Assembly (NCBI GenBank): GCA_030603495.1
Contig: JAUVXR010000002.1
Location: 62,001-126,000 of the forward strand
Origin: a bacterium
GTDB lineage: Bacteria > Armatimonadota > Zipacnadia > Zipacnadales > Zipacnadaceae
Length of the DNA stretch: 64,000 nucleotides
Reading direction: 5' to 3'
Shown here one piece after another: positions 1 through 10,900 of the stretch. The notes under the pieces are model-generated. The model made no database searches. It was not told where the DNA came from and saw only the letters and a program-made list of their open reading frames with translations. Position 1 is the stretch's first letter, and each line of letters begins with the position of its first letter. Both the position numbers and the translations under genes were made by a program.

Positions 1-1591
1 AGGTCTCCGAGCGCAGGAAGCCTTCGCGGTCAGCGTCCAGGATAGCCACCAGCGAGACTTCGGGCAAGTCCAGCCCCTCGCGCAGCAGGTTTATGCCGAC
101 AAGCACGTCATACTCGCCCAGCCGCAGGCTGCGCAACAGCTCGGAGCGCTCCAGCGTCTGGATGTCGGAGTGCATATAGTGCACGCGAATGCCCAGCTCG
201 GCCAGGTATTCGGACAGGTCCTCCGCCATCCGTTTGGTCAGGGTCGTCACCAGCACGCGCTGCTCATTGTCAACGCGCTTTCTGATCTCGGCGACCAGGT
301 CGTCAATCTGCCCCTTGGTAGGCCGCACCTCCACCGGCGGATCAACCAGGCCGGTCGGGCGCACGATGAGTTCGACGACCTGTCCGGCGCGCTCCAGTTC
401 ATACTGCCCGGGCGTTGCCGACGCACAGACAACTTGGTTTGCACGCTGCTCGAACTCCTCGAACCTCAGCGGCCGGTTGTCGTAGGCCGAGGGCAGCCGG
501 AATCCATGGTCCACCAAGCTCTGCTTGCGCGAGCGATCGCCCTCATGCATGGCGTGGAGCTGCGAAATGGTCTGGTGCGACTCGTCAATGATGAGCAGGT
601 AGTCGTCGGGGAAATAGCCCATCAGCGTATGCGGCGGCTCGCCTGGCTGGCGTCCGTCAATGTGTCGTGAGTAGTTCTCAATGCCCTGGCAGTAGCCGAC
701 CTCGCGGATCATTTCCATATCGTAGCGGGTGCGCTGTTCGAGGCGCTGCGCTTCCAAAATACGACCTCGCTCTTCGAACCATCTAAGCCGCTCTTTCAGC
801 TCTTGCTCGATTGAGCTGAGGGCTTGCTCGAGCCGCTCCTGGGAAGCGACGAAATGCGTCGCCGGGAAGACAATCGCCCGCGACTGCTCCTCGATGATCT
901 CGCCGCTCAGCTCATCCAGCGTCATAATCCGCTCCGCTTGTTCACCGAGTAGCTCAATACGGGTTATCACATCCTCATCCACCGGGTGAATCTCAATGAC
1001 ATCCCCACGAACCCGGAATTGCCCACGGCCGGGGGCCAGATCGTTGCGGTTAAACTGCATGCGGACGAGTTGGCGCAGGATTTCCTCGCGGTCAACCGGC
1101 TGCCCGCAGGCGATGTCGAGGATGATCTCCTGGTACATCTCAGGCGATCCCAGCCCATAGATGCACGACACCGAGGCCACAACCACCACATCGCGACGCT
1201 GCGCCACCGCCTGAGTAGCGGAGTGACGGAGCCGCTCGATTTCGTCGTTAATGGAGGCGTCCTTCTCGATATAGGTGTCGGTCTGCGGGAGGTAAGCCTC
1301 GGGCTGGTAATAGTCGTAATAGCTCACGAAATACTCAACTGCGTTGTCCGGAAAGAAGTCGCGGAATTCTGCGCAGAGCTGGGCAGCCAGGGTCTTATTG
1401 TGGGCAATCACCAAAGTGGGCTTCTGCACCTGCTCGATGACCTTGGCCATCGTATAGGTCTTGCCCGAACCGGTGATGCCCAGCAGCACCTGGTGCTCCA
1501 GGCCGCTGTTCACCCCATGGGCCAGCCGCTTGATAGCCGCGGGCTGATCGCCGCGAGGCTCATATTCAGATATGACCTCAAACTCAGGCAC
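1..1591 (-). CDS. uvrB: UvrABC system protein B (excinuclease subunit B), 3' end beyond the window
   Basis: UvrB is the damage-verifying helicase-like subunit of nucleotide excision repair; it is loaded by UvrA and recruits UvrC. The minus strand reads without interruption from [20 protein letters not shown] through the Walker A region [17 protein letters not shown], the beta-hairpin segment [20 protein letters not shown], the DEAD-like [18 protein letters not shown] and late helicase motif VI-type sequence [20 protein letters not shown]. The reading frame is still open at the window edge, so the last third, including the UvrC-binding tail, is missing here. I chose a GTG start because an in-frame TAG lies about 50 bases upstream and no ATG lies between them; no strong ribosome site helps. 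A terminator and a TATAAT box lie just upstream. Identity is very certain, the start less so. Confidence 0.96.
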   Translation of the reverse strand, partial: MPEFEVISEYEPRGDQPAAIKRLAHGVNSGLEHQVLLGITGSGKTYTMAKVIEQVQKPTLVIAHNKTLAAQLCAEFRDFFPDNAVEYFVSYYDYYQPEAYLPQTDTYIEKDASINDEIERLRHSATQAVAQRRDVVVVASVSCIYGLGSPEMYQEIILDIACGQPVDREEILRQLVRMQFNRNDLAPGRGQFRVRGDVIEIHPVDEDVITRIELLGEQAERIMTLDELSGEIIEEQSRAIVFPATHFVASQERLEQALSSIEQELKERLRWFEERGRILEAQRLEQRTRYDMEMIREVGYCQGIENYSRHIDGRQPGEPPHTLMGYFPDDYLLIIDESHQTISQLHAMHEGDRSRKQSLVDHGFRLPSAYDNRPLRFEEFEQRANQVVCASATPGQYELERAGQVVELIVRPTGLVDPPVEVRPTKGQIDDLVAEIRKRVDNEQRVLVTTLTKRMAEDLSEYLAELGIRVHYMHSDIQTLERSELLRSLRLGEYDVLVGINLLREGLDLPEVSLVAILDADREGFLRSET

Positions 1592-1644
1592 TAACCAATC
1601 ACCACTGTCGCACAGAGCAGATATGCTTCGCAACTATTCATTAT

Positions 1645-1678
1645 AACACGAAAGCCCGGACGAAATCACGTCCGGGCC
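1645..1678 (-). terminator. Intrinsic terminator of the envelope-protein operon, next to the uvrB -10 box
   Basis: A perfect 9-bp inverted repeat (GCCCGGACG / CGTCCGGGC, 6-base loop) follows the stop codon of the upstream barrel gene and is followed on the minus strand by TTTCGTGTT. The same tail runs into TATAAT (1640-1645), a likely -10 box for uvrB with only a weak -35 (TGATTT, 17-base spacing), so terminator and next promoter abut. Confidence 0.7.
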
Positions 1679-1709
1679 GACCGGGCAAGGTCCCCGCAGC
1701 GGCAAGCAT

Positions 1710-3728
1710 CTAGTATATAGAACTCAGGCCACCCAGTTCCAGGGTTACCCCACCGAGATCGCGCGACCAGCGCAGACCAATCTCACGACCTTGCCACACT
1801 CGCCAGGCCAGGCCTAGCTCGATGTCGTCAAAGCTGGTATCATCGTACTTGTAGTACGTCCCCAGCGCCGCCAGACGCCAGCGATCATTGAGGCAATAGA
1901 TCAGATCCAGGGAGGCCAGAGTGCCGTCGTTGGTCAGATCCCAGCTTCCTCGCAGGTACGATTCCCAACGGCCTAGAACAGCCCAGCTATTGAGGTCCAG
2001 CACCTGCCACCAGTCCTGCCGGTAGGCATCACCCGAGCCATACTCCAGGCCGTAGTCAAAGAATGCAGTGACACTGTTGCCGAAGCCCTTTTCCAGGCCC
2101 AGACTGGTTCGAGCCCTGTTGGCACCGTAACCGGCGGTGTCCCATGTGTACACGTTGTCAATATCGAACCGCAGCCAGGTCTGGGAGGCCAGCCGCCACG
2201 CACCGAAATCCATTTGGCCGTAAAGCTCGTTATCGAACACAAGCCCGCTCTTCTCCCAACTGTCGTGCCGCCCCCCCAGAGACGCGCCCAGGCGAAAAGT
2301 ATTGTTACTGCCCTGGGTAAACCGGCGTGGGGAGGTCAGCCAGTCAACCGCTAGCCCATAGCTGCTATCGGAGTATTCGGGCCGGCTGTAGTAACCGCGC
2401 ACGTTGTTGCGGTAGCTGCGCCGGTAGTTGAAGAGGTTGGCATCCACAAACAGGCTGTGATGCTCCGGCGAACTAATGCTCAGGTCAGCCAGGGCTCCGC
2501 CAAATACCCGCCGGGTATCGCGCCACTGCATCCCCCAATCACCCCGAGGTAGACCCGACAGCATTACCTCCCCCTCGATCTCGCTGCTCCGGTACTCCTC
2601 CCGCAGTCCCAAGGCCCAGCCCTTGTGCGCCACGACGCTGCCGCTCTGCGCGCCCCGCCGGATCTCTATTGCTCCTGCGGCGGTGTCGGTAACGCGGTAG
2701 AAGAAGGGGAAATTGACCGACAACTCGCCATCGGAGCTCACTCCCAGAATCTGGCCGTGAGACGCACCCCGATAGCCCGGCATCGGAATCACCCAGCATG
2801 AGGGCAGGCTCACAGCTTTCTCCCCGTCTACATACATCTTGGCATGGCGCAGGACAATCTTTTCATCCACAAACACAGTAATGCTGTCGGCGACGAGCCA
2901 GGTATGCGACTCCGCGTCCACAAAGTCGAAGGCTTCCGAAGACAGATCCTCATCCAGGGGGCGACTCTCCATGCTGAACAGGTCGAAGCTCACTCTGCGC
3001 GAGCCCTCATCGGTGAACTGGCGCAAGGCACCGCGCTTGGTGTAGAGCTGGAAGAAGAGGCTTTCGCCCTCAAGCTGCTTGTCATTGCGAGCCACCGTAG
3101 CCGGCTCGGCACGCAAGTCCATTCTGTCAACGTCGAGCTGAAGAATGTCGGCGCCGCTAACAGTCATGCCACCGTACTCTAACGAAGCGTCGTCCCGCGC
3201 CTCCACGATGTTCAGATCTACCGAGTAGCCAACCCAGCCACCCCTAATATTGACCACGCGCATTGCTGGAGCCGCCTCTTCCCCTTCGGGCCGGAAATCT
3301 ATAAGGAGGTCCTCGCTGCGGCTCGCCCCCACGCTTATCTTGATCTTAGCCAGCCCCGGCGTGTGGCTAGTGGCAAAGACGAGGGCACGGCCTACCGTCG
3401 TCCTGACGGTGAGCGCCGCACTCTCAGGGAATTCGGTCTCGCCCAGTCTGCCCAGGTCCGTGCTGACCACCACATTGGTGCTGTCCGGCGCGGGCCGCCC
3501 GGCGGTATCGCGGACATCAATGTAGATGCGGGCAGTACTCTTACCGTCAGCCGGCACCGAGTAGGGATTCGCCCGGGCGGTGATCTGAAAGTCACCCACC
3601 CGGCCGCCCTGAGCCTCACAGCGAGACCCCGACCCAGTCAGCACCAAGCACAAGGCCCCCATTAACGTGACCACCAGCACCGCAGACCGGTGCTGGTGGC
3701 GTATACTGTCAATTCGCCCTAAGGGCAT
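1710..3728 (-). CDS. Secreted outer-membrane beta-barrel-like protein with N-terminal invasin-type Ig domain
   Basis: A 672-residue protein. The N-terminus has a hydrophobic stretch (AVLVVTLMGALCLVLTG) that should act as a signal sequence. Residues about 45-145 (GDFQITARANPYSVPADGKS and onward) look like a Big_1/invasin Ig-like domain. A middle region resembles the jelly-roll part of OstA/LptD-type proteins only loosely. From about residue 340 on it is rich in alternating aromatic and polar beta strands with Trp, Tyr and Arg, and it ends in ...GGLSSIY with a terminal aromatic residue, as expected for an outer-membrane barrel. It is the last gene of a minus-strand operon of secreted proteins. 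The barrel is inferred from composition and strand pattern; I cannot assign it to a named family. It could serve as translocon or surface anchor for the neighbours. Confidence 0.72.
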   Translation of the reverse strand: MPLGRIDSIRHQHRSAVLVVTLMGALCLVLTGSGSRCEAQGGRVGDFQITARANPYSVPADGKSTARIYIDVRDTAGRPAPDSTNVVVSTDLGRLGETEFPESAALTVRTTVGRALVFATSHTPGLAKIKISVGASRSEDLLIDFRPEGEEAAPAMRVVNIRGGWVGYSVDLNIVEARDDASLEYGGMTVSGADILQLDVDRMDLRAEPATVARNDKQLEGESLFFQLYTKRGALRQFTDEGSRRVSFDLFSMESRPLDEDLSSEAFDFVDAESHTWLVADSITVFVDEKIVLRHAKMYVDGEKAVSLPSCWVIPMPGYRGASHGQILGVSSDGELSVNFPFFYRVTDTAAGAIEIRRGAQSGSVVAHKGWALGLREEYRSSEIEGEVMLSGLPRGDWGMQWRDTRRVFGGALADLSISSPEHHSLFVDANLFNYRRSYRNNVRGYYSRPEYSDSSYGLAVDWLTSPRRFTQGSNNTFRLGASLGGRHDSWEKSGLVFDNELYGQMDFGAWRLASQTWLRFDIDNVYTWDTAGYGANRARTSLGLEKGFGNSVTAFFDYGLEYGSGDAYRQDWWQVLDLNSWAVLGRWESYLRGSWDLTNDGTLASLDLIYCLNDRWRLAALGTYYKYDDTSFDDIELGLAWRVWQGREIGLRWSRDLGGVTLELGGLSSIY

Positions 3729-3770
3729 CTCTAAGCAACGACTCTCTGTAACTAGTCTCAGTTCTCCGAA

Positions 3771-4838
3771 TTAGCTGCCGGTAAAGTCTACCGCATTGAA
3801 GTCAACCCACTCGCTGACGATCTGGTTAGTGTAGACCGCGCGGATGTGATAACGGTACCTATTACCTGCGTCAACATCATAGTCCGGCCAGTCGGTGCGC
3901 AACGGTCCACAGTGTCCGTAGTCAATGCCATCCCAGCCGCCCCCATTGACCGACCGCTCGATCTGGTAGCGCTGCAGGTCCAAAGCGGTCACCGGTGTCA
4001 CCCAGGACAACCGGATAGCGTTCTCATCTACCTCGATACCAAGATCTGTTGGCGGCTCTCCTGCGGTGGATAGACGCTCTCCCCCACCACCAGACTTGCT
4101 AATAAGAAGGCCCGCTAGTCCCAGCAGAATCACTGGACCAAGCACCTTCCACTTGCTGGTCTTGCGGGGCTGGATGTGCTCGGTAACAACCTGGCTGACC
4201 GGGGTGCCACCCATAACCTGCATAAACTTGGTTGCGGCATCCTCTAGGGCCTCGCGAACCAGGGGCCGGTCGCTTCCGGTGTAGTTAGCCCGCGGGCGGC
4301 TGGTCCCGGTGACCGTAAAAGCCTTCTCCGGCTGCGGGTCTCCCACCGGCTGCCCAGCTGCTTCATTGTAGTTCGGGCTCACCAAGTAATATTGGCCGGC
4401 CAGCGTAATGCTTATCCGACGCGGCGGCATCTGCAGGTTCACGCTGTTGACCGTAGCCAGCAAGACCGCATCTACGCCCAGACTGTGACCCACGCCGATG
4501 GTGCCGGCCACATCGCCGACCCCAACTTCCATATGTACGGGCAGCAACCGGCCTTCGCTCAGTGCCCGCCGCACTAGCGGCGACCAGCGCTCAAACTCAA
4601 CGACCTCCATGCCCACGACGCCCTCAAGGGCTGCGTAGATTCTGTTGGTGGTCATCTCGGCCAGATCAGCGACATCGCCACCACTATTGTCCGCCGCGGG
4701 GAACAACAGAACCTTGGTTGGCGTATCAACCGCCGCCGAGACCGGGATCGCACTCCAGGGCAGAATGGTTACGACCATTGCTACAGATAGGAATCCAGCG
4801 ATTGCTCCAGACAATTTGTGCGATCTGATAAGCATCAT
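3771..4838 (-). CDS. Secreted protein with CsgG-like N-terminal part and C-terminal fibronectin type III domain
   Basis: I chose the start MMLIRSHKLSG because GAGGAGG lies about 11 bases upstream and a clean signal peptide follows (AGFLSVAMVVTILPWSAIPVSA). The mature N-terminal part (TKVLLFPAADNSGGDVADLAEMTT...) has the layout of CsgG/TolB-N-like periplasmic domains that begin with a 'vavlPf.d.tg' strand. A single hydrophobic segment (VLGPVILLGLAGLLISKSGGGG) near residue 230 is followed by an FN3-like domain (GIEVDENAIRLSWVTPVTALDLQRYQIERS). It has the same architecture as the first gene of this operon, so the two are probably paralogues. Function is unknown; a periplasmic or membrane-tethered structural role is inferred. 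Confidence 0.7.
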   Translation of the reverse strand: MMLIRSHKLSGAIAGFLSVAMVVTILPWSAIPVSAAVDTPTKVLLFPAADNSGGDVADLAEMTTNRIYAALEGVVGMEVVEFERWSPLVRRALSEGRLLPVHMEVGVGDVAGTIGVGHSLGVDAVLLATVNSVNLQMPPRRISITLAGQYYLVSPNYNEAAGQPVGDPQPEKAFTVTGTSRPRANYTGSDRPLVREALEDAATKFMQVMGGTPVSQVVTEHIQPRKTSKWKVLGPVILLGLAGLLISKSGGGGERLSTAGEPPTDLGIEVDENAIRLSWVTPVTALDLQRYQIERSVNGGGWDGIDYGHCGPLRTDWPDYDVDAGNRYRYHIRAVYTNQIVSEWVDFNAVDFTGS

Positions 4839-4909
4839 AATACCATCGGCCTCCTCGTTTGATGAGGCTACTGCCAAACTTTGGCGCAAGACAGCTTGTT
4901 GCCGCAATC

Positions 4910-7909
4910 CTATCGCGTCACCGCGAAGGTGCTAATGACCCGACCCGTCTGGCCAGTATCGGGGGACCTGGCCTCAATCTCCACTAGATACCGACCGTTG
5001 GGCACCGCTGTGCCCCGGTCGGAATGCCCATTCCACAGCATCACATTTCGCCCCGCGGTGGATACCTCGCCGCTGCTCAGATGCTTGATGACAACACCCG
5101 AGATATTGCGGATTCGGGCCTCCACCAACGCAGCACCACTCAGCGTGTAGGAGATCGCCCAGTTACCCGCAGGAGCCGCCGCCGCCGTAACATCGCTCAC
5201 TACTGGCGTCACCTGGTCAGCCATCGCCACAGTCACCTTCAGCGTCCGCACTCCGCCGTCGCCACTGTTGTATGTGTAAGAGGTGGTGGTGCGCATAAAG
5301 CGCTTCTGCCCACTAGCCACATCTTCCAAGATGGCGATCATATCCGGTGGGAGCGCGGCCAGCGATGGCCAGGTGACCGTAATCGGCTCGTTCTGGGCAT
5401 CAGTGGTAACCGCCAACAGCCAGGTATACTCACTCAGATCGGCAGGGCGCATATCTACCACACAGGCAGGAGCCTGCTGTGCCGGGCTGATGAAGTCGGC
5501 CCTAAGCACTGGTCCCTGCGCCAAGGCCGCCGGCGGACTGGGCACATCAGTCTTGTCCAGACCCTCCTGGGCCACTGACGAGACCCCCAGTGCTCGCCCC
5601 TGGCACACGCGACTAGCCCCACTTACCACCAACTCTACCTGCCACCCGTCAGCCTCGCTCGCCTCCGACGCAGCTGGCACGGCTTGGACAGGCGCAACCA
5701 CCAGGGGCGGCGGAAAGATCAAGCTGATATCCTCCCGCGCTAGGATCCAGTACCCCTCGAACGGATCAAGCCGAATCGCATACAGGTCAGTTTCCCATTC
5801 GTAGTCGTTGATACTCGGATCGTAACTGAACAGAACTGGCTGGAACAGGTTCCGGTCTATCGCTGCCTCAATGTCAAATACCTGCTGCGTACTGGTGCGC
5901 AGGACTTGCGCCTGGCTCAGTTGAATAGGCACACCAAAGGGAGAGCCGATCTGGTTCCAGTACTTGTCCAGATGCACAATGTACGCGTCGTCAGTGGAAA
6001 CCTCCTCGGCGTCGGCAGGCAGCACCAGGGTCTCCTCATTAGGGTTGTACACCCAATACCCCTCACCTGGGACGACATTTGTCAGGAAGGCGTGGGGAAA
6101 GGTCCGATACTGCCAAGCGGACGGTTCATATCTTATCAAGCGGGGATCGTCGGGCCCGCCCCCGGTCAGGTCACCCAAGCTATCGAAGACGTGCTGCGCA
6201 TCGGTGTTGTCGAAGGTGAACGGAATGGAGAGCATCTCCAGCCCCGTTAGTGAGGGCCGCGGTGGCAGGATTGGCAGGGCCGGTACGAAGACCTTGTGGC
6301 GGATCAGTTTACCTACACTGCTCATCTTTATTACAGCCAGCCCTGGGCGCGGATTCACCGCCCGTACCGTCCAGCCAACACTCTTGAGGTCATTGGGGTT
6401 AATCTGGCCTAGTGACTTGACCAGGCTCTGGCCCTCCGGACACAACTCAAAGCCATCGGGCAGGTCAATGGCGGCTTGCGCATTGAAGACCGGCTGGCCC
6501 CCGAAATTGTCCACGTAGAAGTCCACCGGGAACGGCGAGCGGCCCTTCTCGTCGGATAGGTAGTAGTGGTCTGCATCCTCGATGTCGTCAGTGGCCGGAT
6601 CATCGCCTCGTTGCTCCTGCAGGACACGAGGCCCGTATCCCGCCGCCGAGACGAATGGTTCGTAGTCCGCCGTCGCCGCGCCCAGGCCGTAAAAGGTCAC
6701 ATATCTGCGCGATTGGCCCGGCTCCAGTCGTTGCTCATCCCACTTGACTGCGTAGGCCCAGTCCATTCCCACTAAGTTCTGGTTGGGATTGGGCAGAAAA
6801 TCAAACCATGCTCGAGTGAGGCGTGACCACTCGCCAAATTCCAAACTGTCCGGAGGGCCCGCGCTGAAGGTCGCATTACCACGCGAGTTAACCTCAGAAG
6901 ACTTCACCAGCCCTCTAACGGCAATCGGCTCGGGATCGCCTATAGCAACCCAGTACTCGGGCAAGTCGGTTTCAGCATCCGGTAGGATGCATTCATTGGT
7001 TATGGTTTGCCCCGTCGGCAAAATGAATGGCTGGCCATCGAAATAGGTTGGACCACCAAAACTGCCATCGAAGAACAGCCTCGTGCCGACATAGTGGGAG
7101 CGGTCGTCCTTGTTAGTAATAATCAGCTCGACCATCAAGAGGTCGTGAATAAGCTTGAAACGATGCTCCACATCCAGCCACAGCCCGGAGTCAGTCTGGG
7201 CGGTTTGCACTTGCCCAGCAGCAGAACCGCGCCACTGATTCCCAGCGCTGGGCCACACTCCCAGGCCAGTGAGGGGATCCACCTTCGCTCGCCCGGAAAG
7301 GGCAGCCAACAAGCCCCCTGTCTGGGCCACCCCAGCGCCTTCTGCTTCCTCCTCTTCTTCCTCCTCTGCAGCCTCGAGAGGAATCCGCGCTACTCCCCAG
7401 ATCTCGCGTGTGGTAGCAGTGAGCGGAATCGGCCAGAAGTTGGCCATGTCCGCCTCCCAGTCGTCAACTGGCGCAGCGGCATCACCCAGATTGTGGATGT
7501 CAACGTAGAGGCCCGGAAGCAATGCGTTGGTTTGGTCTATCGAAAACTCGATCTTCGAAGAGAAGCTGTAGAGATCATTAACGGGAACCAACAAGTCACT
7601 GCAGACTCGCCGGTTTTCGTCGCCCACCTCAGTGGGGTCTCCCCCGGTGGGAGCAGCGATAGCGGTGCGCAACTGAAAGTGGGCGGCCGGTCGCTGCCAG
7701 AACTTGCGCACGTCCTCTTCCGTCCAGCGAAGCGTGACCGGCTCTTCCACCTCCACGGTCATCAGACCACCCGGATGATTGAGCGTTAGCGTATACTCCA
7801 CCTGCGCCCAGCCCGGCGCCGCAACCACCACCAGTCCAGCCACGCCCAGCAGAAGTCGAGCCAGAATTGATAGCTTCGCTTGGCCATTGCCAGTATTAGT
7901 TCGGAACAC
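4910..7909 (-). CDS. Very large secreted protein with C-terminal FlgD-like Ig domain
   Basis: 999 residues with a GTG start preceded by AAGGAG and a signal peptide ending in APGWAQ. The N-terminal half begins VEYTLTLNHPGGLMTVEVEE and contains no domain I recognise; an acidic run (AAEEEEEEEAEG) splits it. From about residue 560 the protein matches its upstream neighbour: a 'GLEMLSIPFTFDN' segment, repeated 'GYW' segments (VPGEGYWVYNPNEE, FEGYWILARED), and a final FlgD-type Ig domain with ARIRNISGVVIKHL and NGRYLVEIEA. In T9SS and related systems such a terminal Ig-like module often directs or anchors surface proteins; that role here is inference. It is separated from the neighbouring genes by 2 and 35 bases, so co-transcription is likely. 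Confidence 0.75.
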   Translation of the reverse strand: MFRTNTGNGQAKLSILARLLLGVAGLVVVAAPGWAQVEYTLTLNHPGGLMTVEVEEPVTLRWTEEDVRKFWQRPAAHFQLRTAIAAPTGGDPTEVGDENRRVCSDLLVPVNDLYSFSSKIEFSIDQTNALLPGLYVDIHNLGDAAAPVDDWEADMANFWPIPLTATTREIWGVARIPLEAAEEEEEEEAEGAGVAQTGGLLAALSGRAKVDPLTGLGVWPSAGNQWRGSAAGQVQTAQTDSGLWLDVEHRFKLIHDLLMVELIITNKDDRSHYVGTRLFFDGSFGGPTYFDGQPFILPTGQTITNECILPDAETDLPEYWVAIGDPEPIAVRGLVKSSEVNSRGNATFSAGPPDSLEFGEWSRLTRAWFDFLPNPNQNLVGMDWAYAVKWDEQRLEPGQSRRYVTFYGLGAATADYEPFVSAAGYGPRVLQEQRGDDPATDDIEDADHYYLSDEKGRSPFPVDFYVDNFGGQPVFNAQAAIDLPDGFELCPEGQSLVKSLGQINPNDLKSVGWTVRAVNPRPGLAVIKMSSVGKLIRHKVFVPALPILPPRPSLTGLEMLSIPFTFDNTDAQHVFDSLGDLTGGGPDDPRLIRYEPSAWQYRTFPHAFLTNVVPGEGYWVYNPNEETLVLPADAEEVSTDDAYIVHLDKYWNQIGSPFGVPIQLSQAQVLRTSTQQVFDIEAAIDRNLFQPVLFSYDPSINDYEWETDLYAIRLDPFEGYWILAREDISLIFPPPLVVAPVQAVPAASEASEADGWQVELVVSGASRVCQGRALGVSSVAQEGLDKTDVPSPPAALAQGPVLRADFISPAQQAPACVVDMRPADLSEYTWLLAVTTDAQNEPITVTWPSLAALPPDMIAILEDVASGQKRFMRTTTSYTYNSGDGGVRTLKVTVAMADQVTPVVSDVTAAAAPAGNWAISYTLSGAALVEARIRNISGVVIKHLSSGEVSTAGRNVMLWNGHSDRGTAVPNGRYLVEIEARSPDTGQTGRVISTFAVTR

Positions 7910-7944
7910 TTAGCTCTCAGCTCCTTTCAGAACCGGGAGAACGA

Positions 7945-10900
7945 TTAGGGCAATATGGTGAACGGGCGTACTGCCTGCACGGTCTGGCCATCGGCGGCCT
8001 CCGCCGTGATGCGCGCGAGATAGCGACCCGCGGGCACCTTGCTGCCCCGCTGACTGCGTCCATCCCACAGCATCATCTCGACCTGGCCCCCACTGCTGGT
8101 ACGCTCGCTAAGTCGTTGGATGACCACGCCCGATATATTGCAAATCTCCGCGCCAACTGTAGCCGGCTTGGAGACGCTGTAGGTGATGACCACACCACCG
8201 GAGTCCGACAGCGCCTGGGCACTTATTCCCGACAGGGTCAGCGATGTCGCTGTGTCGTCGTAGGCCACTATCCTCAGGTGACGCACGGCGCCGCCCTCGG
8301 GACTGCTAAAGGTATAACCACCGGCAGTACGCATGAAGACCTGCTGGCCGCTGTCGAGGTCCTCGAGCATCAGCTTGATTTCCGTGGGCACCTCGGCGTT
8401 CAACCGCGGCCACGTCAATGTCACCGGCACATTACTTAGCCCGCAGAACACCTCTATATCCCAGGTCTGCGAGCCGGCTGCCGCCGGCCGGATATCTCGG
8501 GCGTAGTGCGCCGAGTACTGCTCCCAGTCGCTTCGCGGCTGGTAGCACTGTATGACATCATCTACTGCAGGCGGCTCGACGACATCCAGGCCGGGATCGT
8601 AGCCGGCTGTCGCCCGGCTGCTGATACCAATATAGTTGGCCTGATCGGTATGTCCCCCGGCGCTGGCGATAATCTGCGCTTGCCAGCCATCTTCGGAACT
8701 GATCGTCCCAACCTCCGGATGCTCGGCGGCCGCTCCCCCAAGCTGCCCAGCAAAGATCACCACTGTGGTGTCTTCCCAAACATGGAGCCAGTAGCCCTTG
8801 AACGGCTCCAGGCTGGCGCCGGCCGGACTAGCTGGGAAATCATAGTAGCCGCTGTCCCCCGTGCTGGTAAATCCCCATAGAATTCCGTCGGTGACACCTT
8901 CTTCGATCGCTTCAAAGAAACTCTGATAGTTGCCCTCTGTGATAAACTGGGCGCTCCCGAAGTTGACCGCGTTGGTAAACGGACACCCAATCATATTCCA
9001 GCCACGCGGTCGATTGGTACCGTAGCCCAAATCAATCTCATAGCTCGATGTCAAACCATCCAGGGCAATGCCAGTATCCTCTATGGTCCCGCCGGCCGTC
9101 GTCTTCAGCCTTATGAAGTAGCCGAGCCCAGCCGGCGGCGAGTCTACGATCGCACTACCTCCCTGAGCGTCCGGCGGATTGAACGTCCCGTAGGTATCAT
9201 AGCTGCCATTCTCCGGATCGTAGACTCGGTACTTGTTGGAAGACGAGTCCTGCGGCCACCATCGGGTCGTGGCCACCTCATCCGGGTCCAACCCGAACAG
9301 ACTGCTGGGCGTGGGAAACTGCCCCGGATTGTAGGTATAGGGGAGCGAGAACAGATGCAGGCCAGCGTCGAAGGACTTCTGTAATATGCGGAAGTAGATA
9401 GTCTTCTCTGCTTCATCGCCATCGTTGTTCTTGGCCCGTACCGTAACCTGATGCGCCCCTTCACCCAGACTCGCCTCATAACGAAGGAATCCCGAGTCAG
9501 CATCGTAAGTGAAGTCACCCAGCGTGTATACATCTGTATCAATCGTCAGCACAATCGAGCTTTCATCCACGCCGCTGTCCGGATCTGTTATGAATGCCTG
9601 GATGACAGGGGTGGTGCTGAAGATAGCGCTATTGTTGAGCGGGTTAGTTATCTCTATCACTGGACGGGTCGGCTCGACCAGCTGGATATAGGAGGCGGTT
9701 ACTGACGCACCTTCACTGCAAGTGACCGTGACGCTAATTCGGTATTCGATTGTGCTATCGGTAGTATTCTCGGGCGAAGTCCAGATAGTAGTCGGAGCCC
9801 CAGGGGTATCAAAGCTGCCGGCGTCATCGGTTGCACTCCACCTATAAGTCAAGCTGTGGCTGAGATCGTCCACCGCCGAGACGCTGCATTGTACCTGTCC
9901 TTCGCCAGTCACCGGATTAGGATCGCCCTCGGGCCCATCGGTAACCCTCAGGTGCCCCAGGCGAATAACGTTGACTGCATAGTGCTGCATGTCCGAGTAG
10001 ATGCCGCCCCAGGGCATGGTATGGTCATTATGGTCCCAAGTATCGTGGATGTACATATCGCCGGTGTCAGTGTCGTAGCCCAAGCCCACCATCGAATGCC
10101 CTTCAAGGTGGATGAGAACAGGGCGGCCTGCATCAATCTCGGCCTGGAAATCCTCAAAAGTGAATCCCTGCTCCGTGTTGCCTCGAACGCTATTGAGGAT
10201 GTACTGGCTGAAGTTCTCCACCACCGAATAGCCACGCGATTCGGCAAAGAGCTGCATACCGTGGCCTCCGTCTCGATAACCCTCAGAGTCGGGGGGGTCG
10301 TAGAAGGGCGAGCCATCATCATTGTAGAAGAAGTAGGTTGTGCCATCCGACGCGTTGAAATTTGATTGATTGGTGCCCATGAAGTCGGCGGTGCAATCGG
10401 CATGGATATGCTCGACCCACCCGTTAACAATAAAGGGGTCCGGACCGGGATCTCCGAATGCGACCCAGTAGTCATCTACATTGCCCCGGGTGGTGCGGCC
10501 ATCATAGCTCATATGGGTAGCACTAAGCGGGCACTCGCCATAGCCCCACGACGCATTAGTCATCGGAAAGACGCCGCCGTTGGTCGGACCGGCATACATG
10601 TTTCCTAAGCCGGCGAGGTTGTCGTAGTAGCCAAACATCATGGCCGCAGAGGTCGGCGAACACCCGTAACACCAGTCCAGAGCAGGCACGTTAGTAAGAA
10701 CGTTGACGGCTTGGTCAGGGCCGACCGCTGCGGGTAGGACTACGGGGGGCTCGGATTGCCTCAGCTCAGGAGGACAGCCTGGGACCACCATCTGAACGAC
10801 AGTCTTGCCTTCGTACTCAAACGTCCGGACTATGTAGTCCTCTACTGCAGCAAGAGAGACAGACGAGGATATAAGAAGCAGTGCGACTACCGCCAGGAGA